In this document: piece after piece, positions 44,052-52,198 of the stretch | Layout of the letters: the number at the start of each line of letters is the position of its first letter | Position numbering within the stretch: position 1 is the first letter of the stretch | From: Pseudomonadota bacterium | GTDB taxonomy: Bacteria; Pseudomonadota; Gammaproteobacteria; Pseudomonadales; Azotimanducaceae | Reading direction: 5' to 3' | NCBI GenBank assembly: GCA_027624035.1 | Contig: JAQBUI010000003.1 | Coordinates: 1-64,000 of the forward strand | DNA length: 64,000 nt | Made by a program: the position numbers and the translations under genes | Notes under the pieces: model-generated | Told to the model about the DNA's origin: nothing | What the model saw: the letters and a program-made list of their open reading frames with translations, nothing else | The model's database searches: none

Positions 44052-45914
44052 CTACTTCGCGTCTGCTTGTGCCGGTCGAAAGGCCAGCAGCACATTGCCT
44101 GGAGGCTGACCGAAACTGCCGTATCCGGAACCGATGAACAACATGCCGGCCCCGGCCGCAATGGAGTGGCTGTCGATCGCACCGCCACGGGCGGGGACAC
44201 CGTTCACGGTCTCGAAGTCGCGCAACGTGTCATAGGTGAACTGTACCTTGCCGGTAACGGCGTCATAAACGAACACCCGCCCGTCGATCGTTGCGGCCAC
44301 AACCGAGTCAGCAACGGCAAGCGGTGCTGCCGAGAGCCCGTAGCGGCGCTCACAGCCTGTGGCACGTGCCTTGCGTTCGGGTGTGCAGTCCGGCGCTACT
44401 GGTGTTCGCCACAGCGTTCTGCCGGTTTCGATGTCGATGGCATTCATACCGGGTTCGGCAACGGAGGCGTTGAAGGCAGGGTCATTGATGGGTACAAAGA
44501 GGCGTCCGGAGGAGACGGCCATGCCCCAGTGGACACCCCCCAGCGGCGTACCAAGGCCGAACCGGTTGTGCCATATGAGCTCGCCGGAAGCCGCATCCAG
44601 GCCCCATACATCCCCTGATTTCTGGCCCGCAAGCAGCATTTCCCGGCCGGACTTCGTGGTCACCAGGATGGCCGACGCACCGAAATCAAAGTCTTTCAGT
44701 ACGCTGTCATCGGGTGATGGGCAGTTGGGCCCTGATCGTTCCCAGGGCACCCGGCAGGCCATGTTCCATACATCGTTGGCGAGTGCCTGGAAGTGCCATT
44801 GCTGTTCGCCGGAGTCCAGCGAAAGCGCGATCACCGCATCGCTGGTCTCGGTTGCTGGCAGCGATGTATTCTGCCCCGTCGTCACGTAAACGAGCCGGCG
44901 TTTCGTGTCAATGGTCGGGGTTGACCAAACCGGGGCGCCGGATGGTCCCCGCAGTTTGATGCCATCGCGGTTTTCTTTCCCGGTATAGATCGCGTCCGGC
45001 ATCGTATGCCAGGTCCACAACTGCTCCCCGGTGGCGCCTTCGAGGGCCACGACTGCACCGTGCTCCACGCAGCATTCATAGCGCGGATTGACCGCCCGGC
45101 CAACGCCAGACCCGGACACAGGAATGATGATCCTGCCGTCATGAATCATTGGGGCGCCGGTAATCATCGCGCCGCTGGAGTGGCGCCCCTGGGCGACCCA
45201 GACCACAGTGCCGGAAGCGGGGTCAATCGCATGTATCTGGCCCGCCCGGTCTGCAATCAGCAACGCCGCCTGGTCGTGGCTGATTTGCCCGTGGGTGAGG
45301 GATGTGCGCAACTCCATACCAGCGTCATAGACCCAACGCACACAGGGACCCCGGACGTCCAGGGCGATGACCACGCCAGCCTGATTGATCGCATAGATCA
45401 GTGTGTCGCCAATGATGACCGGTGAGGAACGCAACGCGGAAGTTTCGGGAAAGCCAAGGGCCCAGGCCAGTTCCAGATGGGACAGATCGTTGCTGGTCAG
45501 CCCGGCCTGACCGGCGGAAAGCGCCCTCTGGTTGCCGGGGTCCACGCCGACGCTCGCCAGTCTGACGGTGGCTGATCGAGGGATGTGGCGCGCTTCTGCC
45601 GGACACCGAAGGGCTTCGATCCATTCCTGGGAAGCCGATGCCGGCGCCGCGAGATAGGCGATCAGGTCTCGCAGTTCGCTGCGGGGAACCTGTGCTGCCT
45701 GGGGGGCCATGACGCCGGCCAGGCTGGCTGCGAGGGTTCTGGCTGTCATCTGCTGGAGTGCTGCCAGCGGTGGTACCCTCGGCTGGTCCGGCTGATCATG
45801 ACACTCTGCGCAGTGCTTTCGATAGGTTGCTGCTCCAGGGTGATCTTCTGCCGCGATGGCGCAGTTCACGACAAATAGCCCCATGGTGATCATGATCAGC
45901 CATGAACGGGTCAA
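44052..45914 (-). CDS. exported cytochrome c-PQQ beta-propeller dehydrogenase-like protein
   Basis: A protein of about 620 residues. After a signal peptide (WLIMITMGLFVVNCAIAAED) an N-terminal haem domain has CAECH (Cys, Cys, His). Repeated WVYDAG, WVAQGRHSSGAMITGAP, WSTPTID and GDVWGLDAASGELIWHN segments form a PQQ-binding-like propeller. The order haem first, propeller second is that of polyvinyl-alcohol-dehydrogenase-type quinohaemoproteins, but the substrate is unknown. I place the start at TTG 45914, which gives a basic residue before the hydrophobic core; ATG 45893 is an alternative. The upstream frame runs into an 18-bp tandem array and is not coding. Confidence 0.82.
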   Translation of the reverse strand: MTRSWLIMITMGLFVVNCAIAAEDHPGAATYRKHCAECHDQPDQPRVPPLAALQQMTARTLAASLAGVMAPQAAQVPRSELRDLIAYLAAPASASQEWIEALRCPAEARHIPRSATVRLASVGVDPGNQRALSAGQAGLTSNDLSHLELAWALGFPETSALRSSPVIIGDTLIYAINQAGVVIALDVRGPCVRWVYDAGMELRTSLTHGQISHDQAALLIADRAGQIHAIDPASGTVVWVAQGRHSSGAMITGAPMIHDGRIIIPVSGSGVGRAVNPRYECCVEHGAVVALEGATGEQLWTWHTMPDAIYTGKENRDGIKLRGPSGAPVWSTPTIDTKRRLVYVTTGQNTSLPATETSDAVIALSLDSGEQQWHFQALANDVWNMACRVPWERSGPNCPSPDDSVLKDFDFGASAILVTTKSGREMLLAGQKSGDVWGLDAASGELIWHNRFGLGTPLGGVHWGMAVSSGRLFVPINDPAFNASVAEPGMNAIDIETGRTLWRTPVAPDCTPERKARATGCERRYGLSAAPLAVADSVVAATIDGRVFVYDAVTGKVQFTYDTLRDFETVNGVPARGGAIDSHSIAAGAGMLFIGSGYGSFGQPPGNVLLAFRPAQADAK

Positions 45915-45936
45915 GGCAGGGACATCCGTTGTTCTG

Positions 45937-45990
45937 GACAGCCCTGAGCGTGTAGACAGCCCTGAGCGTGTGGACAGCCCTGAGCGTACC
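45937..45990. repeat. 18-bp tandem array, three copies, joined to a dispersed element
   Basis: GACAGCCCTGAGCGTGT plus one variable base is repeated at 45937, 45955 and 45973. The core ACAGCCCTGAGC also forms the 28-bp array at 22896-23003. The last unit runs straight into dispersed repeat copy B. The array lies directly upstream of the quinohaemoprotein start. Confidence 0.9.
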
Positions 45991-46062
45991 CGAGTCAGGT
46001 ACGCCGTAGTTGTGCTGGAAATCCTCTCGGACCGCAGAGCGTGAGGTGGGAACTTCCATGAA
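45984..46062. repeat. dispersed stem-loop repeat, copy B
   Basis: The stem GCGTACC (45984-45990), loop CGAGTCA and GGTACGC (45998-46004) is a perfect 7-bp hairpin. The element ends in GGGAACTTCCATGAAC. It aligns with 22327-22403 in the same orientation and with 38462-38540 and 56161-56245 in reverse orientation. Confidence 0.85.
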
Positions 46063-46138
46063 CGCCGGAAAAGGTTGCACGTTCGGCGGCTGACTTGGCT
46101 CATGGCGATTCTCCTAAAAGCTGAGGGTTTGTTGCAGC

Positions 46139-46999
46139 TCAGGAAGAAACCGACTTCAGCTTGCCTTGAGCGCCTTTGCCGGCTGATTTCGCCGGTGCCT
46201 TGTCCGTCGCCTTTCCTGCTTTGCCCGCCTGGCCCTTCTGTGCCAGCGTGGCTTTGAGGGCATCCATCAGATCCACGATTTTCTCTTCGTGCTGGACGAC
46301 GGGTGCCTCGGTGATATCGTTACCGGCGATCTTCTGTTCAATGAGTTCGAGTATTCTGGCGCGGACCTCGTCGGTGTACTTGCCGGGGTCGTACTCTGCA
46401 ACGCTGACCTGTTCGATGATCTGAATGGCAAGGTCGACCTCCGCCTGCTTGATCTCGACATCCGGAAGCTGCACGTCATCGAAGCTCTTCAGATCATCGG
46501 CATAATGTAACTGCTCCATGGCGAGCCCTTCACCCATGGGACGGATCATCACCAGGTAGCCCTTGCCCCTGGCCGCATATCGTGCGATGCCAGCCTTGCC
46601 GGTTTTGGTGAGCGCGGTTGCCAGCAGCTTGTAGGGCCGGTCACCCCCTTTGCCGGGAGACAGGAAATACACCTTCTCGAGATTGATGCGATCCACTGAA
46701 GCGAGGGGCACGAACTCCACGATGTCGATGGTGTCACTCTTGACGGCCTCAAGGGCCTTGATCTCCTGGTCCGTGAAGATGACATACTGGTCCCGCTGAA
46801 ACTCGTAGCCCTTGACCATGTCCTCCCGGGGAACGATGTCGCCGTCCCTGGCGCAAATGTACTGTTGCTTCAGACGTGACCCGCAGTCTTTGTGGATTCG
46901 GTTGAATCCAACGGCGCTTGACGTGTCGGCCGACGAGTACAGACGAACCGGAATAGACACCATCCCGAAGGAAATCGACGCGGTGGAGAGTGGGCGCAT
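46139..46999 (-). CDS. ku: Ku-type non-homologous end-joining DNA-binding protein
   Basis: A 286-residue bacterial Ku. ASISFGMVSIPVRLYS at the N-terminus, HKDCGSRLKQQYIC, DIVPREDMVKGYEF and EYDPGKYTDEVRARI are family hallmarks. The core of about 255 residues is followed by a lysine/alanine-rich tail (KAGKATDKAPAKSAGKG) of the kind that aids DNA binding. Ku forms a homodimeric ring on double-strand ends and recruits LigD. No ligD gene is in the window. Upstream ribosome signals are weak. Confidence 0.97.
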   Translation of the reverse strand: MRPLSTASISFGMVSIPVRLYSSADTSSAVGFNRIHKDCGSRLKQQYICARDGDIVPREDMVKGYEFQRDQYVIFTDQEIKALEAVKSDTIDIVEFVPLASVDRINLEKVYFLSPGKGGDRPYKLLATALTKTGKAGIARYAARGKGYLVMIRPMGEGLAMEQLHYADDLKSFDDVQLPDVEIKQAEVDLAIQIIEQVSVAEYDPGKYTDEVRARILELIEQKIAGNDITEAPVVQHEEKIVDLMDALKATLAQKGQAGKAGKATDKAPAKSAGKGAQGKLKSVSS

Positions 47000-47053
47000 G
47001 ACGCTGCATCCGTTAGTCAGGGCCCTTCAGGGTAAGAGTAATTGACCCCGGAC

Positions 47054-47389
47054 TCAAGCCGATTCGTCTGGCTGGTCTTCCACGATCACGGCGGTGCCGT
47101 AGGCGAGCAATTCGGCGGCACCGCCCAATACCACAGAGGTGGAAAACCGCGTGGCAACCACCGCGTTCGCACCGACGCGGGTCGCCTCGGCCTCCATGCG
47201 GTCCAGGGCCTGTTCCCGGGCCTCGGCCAGAAGTTTGGTGTATTCGGAAATCTCGCCGCCTACCAGCGTTCGGAGTACTGCCATGATGTCGCGGCCGACA
47301 TGGCGAGCCCGGATGGTGTTTCCCCGGGCGAGGCCAATGGTCTTGACAATGCGTTTGCCGACAATCTGCTCGCTGGTGGTAATAATCAT
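47054..47389 (-). CDS. YbjQ-family (heavy-metal-binding domain, DUF74) protein
   Basis: A 111-residue protein. GKRIVKTIGLARGNTI, ARHVGRDIMAVLRTLVGGE and GANAVVATRFSTS are conserved in the YbjQ/DUF74 family, which forms pentamers of unknown function. Its ATG overlaps the anti-sigma stop by 4 bases, so it is the third gene of the sigma/anti-sigma operon. Confidence 0.93.
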   Translation of the reverse strand: MIITTSEQIVGKRIVKTIGLARGNTIRARHVGRDIMAVLRTLVGGEISEYTKLLAEAREQALDRMEAEATRVGANAVVATRFSTSVVLGGAAELLAYGTAVIVEDQPDESA

Positions 47390-47829
47390 CGTTTGATCTC
47401 CTTGTAAGGGTCAGTCTGGTAGCTGATGGCGCGCTCGATGATGACGATGCTGAACAGGATCAGCCCGCCAATGATGATGCCGGCAAAGGCGAATTTCCCA
47501 AGAAACCACTCGCTGTCATCGGTAAAGAAATTGATCGTACCGTAGCCCAGCAGGAGCAGGTAGCTGCCAATCACCAGCAGCAGCCCCGCGTTCCTCGCAA
47601 AGCCGCTGAAAGGCAGACGCCAGAAGGCATTGAGTGCCTCGTCACCGGGTTCAGTGAACGAGATGGCATTCAGCTGACCCATCTGTTGCCGTAGCGCCTC
47701 GTACTCCCGCTGACAGTCCTCACAACGCGACAGGTGTTTGGTGACTGCAGCGGACTCCTCTGCGGTCAGCTCGCCATCCAGCAGGCCGGACAGTAGGACC
47801 TGGTTCTGGTGGCAATCAGGTGTGCTCAT
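47386..47829 (-). CDS. anti-sigma factor with zinc-finger (zf-HC2/ZAS) and two membrane helices
   Basis: A 147-residue protein. The N-terminal DGELTAEESAAVTKHLSRCEDC contains the H-x3-C-x2-C zinc motif of ZAS anti-sigma domains, with an upstream His or Cys (CHQNQ) as another ligand. Two hydrophobic helices (about residues 80-98 and 110-130) anchor it in the inner membrane. It should bind the ECF sigma encoded upstream, with which it overlaps by 14 bases. Confidence 0.9.
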   Translation of the reverse strand: MSTPDCHQNQVLLSGLLDGELTAEESAAVTKHLSRCEDCQREYEALRQQMGQLNAISFTEPGDEALNAFWRLPFSGFARNAGLLLVIGSYLLLLGYGTINFFTDDSEWFLGKFAFAGIIIGGLILFSIVIIERAISYQTDPYKEIKR

Positions 47830-48364
47830 GATGAGTCTCCTTGATCGTGGTCATGTATTGGTCCCGGAACGCGATTCGGGCATGATGCAGGCGGCTCATC
47901 ACGGTTCCCCGGGGGATCTGCAGCACCTTGCTGATGTCTTCATAGCTGCTGTCATGGAGATGCTTCATGATGAGGATCTCGCGAAACTCGGGCTTGAGTT
48001 TCATCAGCGCCGCATGGATTGCCGAGGCGTCATCGCGCTGTTCGGCAGCAAGCGTGGGATCACTCCTGGCGTCCGCACGCTCCTCGTAGTCCTGCTCCTG
48101 GCGACGCGCCCGGATGTGATTCAGGCAGCCGTTTTTCAGGATCGTATAGAACCAGGGATAGAAGGCCTGCAGGGATTTCAGCCGCGGCATGGCTGCATAG
48201 GCCTTCGCGAACGACTCCTGGCACAGGTCCTCGGCCGCGGCACCATCGCCGAGCAGGCCCATTGCGTGATAGTACGCTTCGCGACGATACTGCTTCACCA
48301 GGAACTCAAAGCCACGCGGGTCGCGTTGCTTCAGGCACAGGCGGATGGCAGTGGCTTCGTTCAT
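47816..48364 (-). CDS. ECF-type RNA polymerase sigma factor
   Basis: A 182-residue sigma-70 family protein with region 2 (FEFLVKQYRREAYYHAMGLLG, AEDLCQESFAKAYAAM, YPWFYTILKNGCLNHIR) and region 4 (LKPEFREILIMKHLHDSSYEDI, IPRGTVMSRLHHAR). It lacks regions 1 and 3, as ECF factors do. It is co-transcribed with its probable anti-sigma factor and a YbjQ protein. I found no obvious autoregulatory promoter. Confidence 0.95.
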   Translation of the reverse strand: MNEATAIRLCLKQRDPRGFEFLVKQYRREAYYHAMGLLGDGAAAEDLCQESFAKAYAAMPRLKSLQAFYPWFYTILKNGCLNHIRARRQEQDYEERADARSDPTLAAEQRDDASAIHAALMKLKPEFREILIMKHLHDSSYEDISKVLQIPRGTVMSRLHHARIAFRDQYMTTIKETHHEHT

Positions 48365-48416
48365 CGGTGCAGGACTCTGGTTCTCTGCCTATTGAACAGC
48401 TTGCCCCCGGAAATAT

Positions 48417-49241
48417 TCAATCCCGGGTGAGCAGCACCTTCAGGACGGGCCCCAGGTCCTCTGCCGGCGTGTCCTTGAATTCCGCGAGGCGCGAAAAGAC
48501 CTCGGCTGCGGCCAGATGAAACCCATCCGGCAGTCCCGCGCCGGCAAACGTTGCAGCAATTTCCTCCATCTCGCCAGCAAATCGCCAGGCCTTGGCTGTG
48601 TTGCCGGTCACCTGACGGTGGGTTCGGTCGGTAAACTCGCGCCCCCACTGGGTTTCAAGGTCGCCGCGAACCCCCTCGGCCTCGGCCACCGCAAGAATGG
48701 CTGTGAGCAGTGCCGTAGTACCTTTGGTGTAGGCGGCAAAGACCATCTTCAGCGCAGAGGCAGCCCCCGCTTCCGTGGAGATCACGCGCGCCTCGAGGGG
48801 TGAGCCTTCGAACAGTGCGGCGACCTCTCTTGCGTGGCTGCCGGATAGATAGAATCTTGTTCCGGCGCCGGCAGTCCAGGCCGGCCCGCCAATGATGCCG
48901 CCATCTACGAAACGGCAATCCGGCATCGACGCCTGGATCCGCCGGGTTCGGGGAGGTGCGATGGCGTTTCCTTCTACAAATATGCCGCGAAATCCAGCTG
49001 CGCTGACGTCGCGGGCGACCTCTTCAGCCGCATGGGGAGGGCAGACGCTCAGTATGATGTCGGCTTCTGCCGACATGGTAGCGATGGAATCGCACGGCTT
49101 AAGGCCACCCCGGTTGGCACGTTCCGCGGTCGCGCCGGAACGTCCCCGGGCGACCCAGAGGACCCGGTGGCCGTTGCCAGCGGCCGCAGCACCCACCGAG
49201 GCACCCATGGCCCCGGGATGAAGCAGGCCGACGGTCGTCAT
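48417..49241 (-). CDS. NAD(P)-dependent dehydrogenase, 6PGDH-like/DUF1932 type
   Basis: A 274-residue protein. VGLLHPGAMGASVGAAAAGNG is a Rossmann motif of the beta-hydroxyacid dehydrogenase type. DGGIIGGPAWTAG and the central AASALKMVFAAYTKGTTALL helix are typical of the DUF1932-containing group. The substrate is unknown. Its ATG overlaps the stop of the LLM gene by 4 bases, so these two are co-transcribed. Confidence 0.88.
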   Translation of the reverse strand: MTTVGLLHPGAMGASVGAAAAGNGHRVLWVARGRSGATAERANRGGLKPCDSIATMSAEADIILSVCPPHAAEEVARDVSAAGFRGIFVEGNAIAPPRTRRIQASMPDCRFVDGGIIGGPAWTAGAGTRFYLSGSHAREVAALFEGSPLEARVISTEAGAASALKMVFAAYTKGTTALLTAILAVAEAEGVRGDLETQWGREFTDRTHRQVTGNTAKAWRFAGEMEEIAATFAGAGLPDGFHLAAAEVFSRLAEFKDTPAEDLGPVLKVLLTRD

Positions 49242-50092
49242 GCTGGTTCGATGTAACGGCGGGCCACGTCCTCCAGGAAGGCCACGCGCTCGGTTGCGTT
49301 GCGACCACCCTGCAGCAGGATCAGGCGGTCTACCCCCAGATCTGCGAACCCGGCAAAGAAATCATCGTCGGGCCGTCCCCTTGGCGTAATGCTGATTTCG
49401 AGCTTGCCGAGAGAGGACGGCCGTTCATATTTCTGGGCGGCTTCAGCCAGCCCATCCAGACATCGTCTGGTGATGTCGTGGTCCATGGCAAAGCCGTACC
49501 AGCCATCACAGGCCTGCACGGCCCTCCTGAATGCTGCTTTCGAGCCGCCGCCCACGTGGATCGGTGGGCCACCTGCCTGAGCAGGTTTCGGCCGGCTCTG
49601 GATGCCGGAGAAGTTCACGAACCTGCCCTTGAAAGAGGGTGCGTCCGATGTCCACAGTTCTCGCATGGCCGGGATGTATTCATCGGTCCGGGCGCCGCGC
49701 TCTTCGAAGTTCACGCCCAGTGCGTCAAATTCTGCCTTCAGGTAGCCAGCACCGATGCCGAACAGCAGCCTGCCGCCCGATAGATGGTCGAGGCCGGCCA
49801 TCTCCTTGGCCAGCACCACCGGGTTTCGCTGGGCCAGCAACGTAATGCCGGTTCCGAGCTTGATGGTGCTGGTGACAGCGGCGATGAATGACAGTGCGGT
49901 AGAGGGGTGGACCATATCTGTCAGCGGTGGTGCGGGGGAGGGTGGTGCCTGGGGGTCTGGTAGCACCACATGCTCGCCAGTCCACAGAGATTCGAAACCC
50001 GCGTCCTCGGCGGCGATCGAAACGGTCTTCATCACCGACGGGTCCGCACAGAGATCGTTGTTGATGCCGAACAGTCCGTATTTCATGTGCAT
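49238..50092 (-). CDS. LLM-class flavin-dependent oxidoreductase (TIGR03619-like)
   Basis: A 284-residue luciferase-like protein: GFESLWTGEHVVLPD, KLGTGITLLAQRNPVVLAKE, GGRLLFGIGAGYLKAEFDAL and GGPPIHVGGGSKAAFRRAV. The subgroup is commonly called F420-dependent, but FMN is possible. It is transcribed with the DUF1932 dehydrogenase; a role in oxidising an alcohol or unusual metabolite is conceivable. A 23-bp palindromic array lies just upstream of its ATG (50092 or 50086). Confidence 0.88.
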   Translation of the reverse strand: MHMKYGLFGINNDLCADPSVMKTVSIAAEDAGFESLWTGEHVVLPDPQAPPSPAPPLTDMVHPSTALSFIAAVTSTIKLGTGITLLAQRNPVVLAKEMAGLDHLSGGRLLFGIGAGYLKAEFDALGVNFEERGARTDEYIPAMRELWTSDAPSFKGRFVNFSGIQSRPKPAQAGGPPIHVGGGSKAAFRRAVQACDGWYGFAMDHDITRRCLDGLAEAAQKYERPSSLGKLEISITPRGRPDDDFFAGFADLGVDRLILLQGGRNATERVAFLEDVARRYIEPA

Positions 50093-50111
50093 GCTCCCGA
50101 TTGTCAGTTTT

Positions 50112-50228
50112 GTGACCGTCTTGTGAACGGTGTTTGTAAACCGTTTTTCAACGGTGGTGTAAACCGTTTTTCAACGGTGGTGTAAACCGCTAGTGAACGG
50201 TGTTGTAAACCGTTCCTGCAGACGGTTT
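50112..50228. repeat. 23-bp tandem array of palindromic units
   Basis: GTAAACC begins units at 50136, 50159, 50182 and 50205 (period 23), with a further degenerate unit starting near 50112. Each unit contains an inverted repeat such as ACCGTTTTTCAACGGT. The array lies 20-136 bases upstream of the LLM oxidoreductase ATG and downstream of the ABC permease stop. It could be a cluster of operator sites or a series of hairpins. Confidence 0.92.
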
Positions 50229-50308
50229 GTGAACCAATATCCTGCAACAGGAAATAGAAGTAAAGCCAGCTGGAAAGACCGCGACAGGTTAAGCCGACAC
50301 AATACCCG

Positions 50309-51466
50309 TCAGATGATGTTCTCGCGCTGGAACAGTCGGGCTGTAATCAGTGCCAGGGCCAGGCCCATCACGACGCTCGCCAGTGACGAGTAGGCATACG
50401 CAATGATCGGTACATCCTTGTTCCCGAGGACCTCGACCATCAGCAGATGCTGCCCGAGCATGGGAACGGCATACATCCAGACCTGGGTGGCGACAGGGTT
50501 CAACATCAGGAAGAACGATGGAATCATGGGCAGCATGGTGAGCAGGCCGATGTAGCTCTGGGCGTCCTTGAAACTCCTGGCGAAAATTCCCAGCAGCATC
50601 TGCATGCTGGTGGCCAGCAACGCCAGTGGCAGTACGGCGATGATCATGAGCAGAATCTGGGTGCCGGTAATGTGGAAGTTGAGCCCTATCTGGTCCAGCG
50701 GTACCTGAACCAGCGCAACGATACACAGGATCAGCGTCAGCACCACACCCAGTGCGGCAAAGATGCTGGCCGCAAGCCACTTGCCAATCACGAAGTCGTG
50801 GCGTTCCACCGGGTTGATCAGCAGCGGTTCCAGGGTTTTACGCTCCCGTTCTCCGGCAGTACTGTCTACCGCGATGCCCATGCCGGCTACGAAAGCGGCA
50901 AGTATGATATACAGCGGAATGAAATTGAGCGCTGCGACTGCGCGCTGCTGTTTGCTGGCGACGTCGATGTCTTCGGCAATGACGACGCGCATCACTTCCG
51001 GCGTGACGCCGCGTACGATGAGGCGCAAGGCGGCGATCTCACTGCTGTATTCACGTATCAGCCCACGGAAGCGGCCCACGGTGGCCATGGCATCGGTTCG
51101 TGAGCCATCGTAGACAATCTCGATGACCGCCGTTCGGGTCTGTGCGAAGCGTTCGCCGAAGTCATTGGGGATAACCGCCACCAGTTCGACCTCCTTGTTT
51201 TCCACGGCAAGTCGCGGGTCACCCTTGAATTCCGTGACGTTGACGTCCTTTTCCTCCAGCCAGCGAACAAATGACGGTGCGTTGTCGAGCCCGACCATCG
51301 GGATGGCGGTGTCCTGCGCCTGATGCCGCATGTTGATGATGAAGGTCATCATGCCGTACACCAGGATGGGTGCCATAACAGGGAAGATGAAGGCCGACAT
51401 GACGGCGCGACGGTCCCGGCGCCCATCGATCAGTTCCTTGCCGAAGACTACCCTGATGGCATGCAT
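50309..51466 (-). CDS. ABC-2 type exporter permease (NatB-like)
   Basis: A 385-residue membrane protein. One helix near the N-terminus (VMSAFIFPVMAPILVYGMM) is followed by a large extracytoplasmic domain of about 140 residues and five or six C-terminal helices, with STAGERERKTLEPLLINPV, a hallmark of NatB/ABC-2 permeases. It starts immediately after the ATPase stop. It exports an unknown substrate (Na+ in Bacillus NatAB). A 23-bp repeat array follows it. Confidence 0.9.
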   Translation of the reverse strand: MHAIRVVFGKELIDGRRDRRAVMSAFIFPVMAPILVYGMMTFIINMRHQAQDTAIPMVGLDNAPSFVRWLEEKDVNVTEFKGDPRLAVENKEVELVAVIPNDFGERFAQTRTAVIEIVYDGSRTDAMATVGRFRGLIREYSSEIAALRLIVRGVTPEVMRVVIAEDIDVASKQQRAVAALNFIPLYIILAAFVAGMGIAVDSTAGERERKTLEPLLINPVERHDFVIGKWLAASIFAALGVVLTLILCIVALVQVPLDQIGLNFHITGTQILLMIIAVLPLALLATSMQMLLGIFARSFKDAQSYIGLLTMLPMIPSFFLMLNPVATQVWMYAVPMLGQHLLMVEVLGNKDVPIIAYAYSSLASVVMGLALALITARLFQRENII

Positions 51467-52198
51467 TTATGCAGTCTCCAGAACACGTTCTACCAGTTTG
51501 ACGAAGGCTTCTTCCAGATTGTCCTCCCGGGCCGCGTCACGAATCTCATCGGTGGTGCCGCTGGCGACCACGATTCCTTCAGAGATGATCACGATCTGAT
51601 CACACAGGCGGGCCACTTCGTGCATCATGTGGCTTGAGAACATCACCATGATTCCCCGGCTGCGAAGCTCACCGATGAGTTCCCGAACAGACCGGGTTGT
51701 CATCACATCAAGCCCGTTGGTTGGCTCGTCCAGAAGCACATTGGGGGGGTCGTGAACCAGGGCTCGGGCAAGACACACCTTGGTGCGTTCGCCCTGGGAG
51801 AACCCCTCAACCCGCCTGTCGGCGATAGACTGCATGTCGAGGAGGCGGAGCAACTCGTCGATTCTGGCGGAGAGCTTCTCTTCCGGGAGTTTGTGCAGCC
51901 GTCCAAAGTAAGCGATGTGCTCCCGGGCCGTCAGACGCACGTACAGACCATGGGCATCCGGGAGGACACCCATGGCCCGCTGGGCCCGGCGGGTCTCGGC
52001 CATGATATCAATGTCATCGACGGTTGCGGTTCCGGAGTCCTGTCGCAGCAGGCCATAGATGATGCGAAGCGTGGTGGATTTACCCGCGCCATTTGGCCCA
52101 AGTAAGCCGGTGACCTGACCGTTGCTGGCGCTAAAGCTGACGTCCCGGACGGCAACAACGGACCCGAAAGACTTGGCAAGGCCACTGACTTCAATCAT
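51467..52198 (-). CDS. ABC transporter ATP-binding protein (NatA-like)
   Basis: A 243-residue ATPase. Walker A is GLLGPNGAGKST, the signature is GFSQGERTKVCLARAL, Walker B is NVLLDEPTNGLD, and MVMFSSHMMHEVARLCD contains the switch His. It energises the permease encoded directly downstream. ATG 52198 is chosen because it gives the canonical MIEVSGLAKSFG start and overlaps the upstream hydrolase stop by 8 bases. Confidence 0.95.
   Translation of the reverse strand: MIEVSGLAKSFGSVVAVRDVSFSASNGQVTGLLGPNGAGKSTTLRIIYGLLRQDSGTATVDDIDIMAETRRAQRAMGVLPDAHGLYVRLTAREHIAYFGRLHKLPEEKLSARIDELLRLLDMQSIADRRVEGFSQGERTKVCLARALVHDPPNVLLDEPTNGLDVMTTRSVRELIGELRSRGIMVMFSSHMMHEVARLCDQIVIISEGIVVASGTTDEIRDAAREDNLEEAFVKLVERVLETA

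Noticed and set aside
45915-46103. N-terminal extension of the quinohaemoprotein frame
   Set aside because: It translates the 18-bp array and the dispersed element (repeated RSGLST) ahead of a normal signal peptide, so it is a read-through artefact of the repeat.
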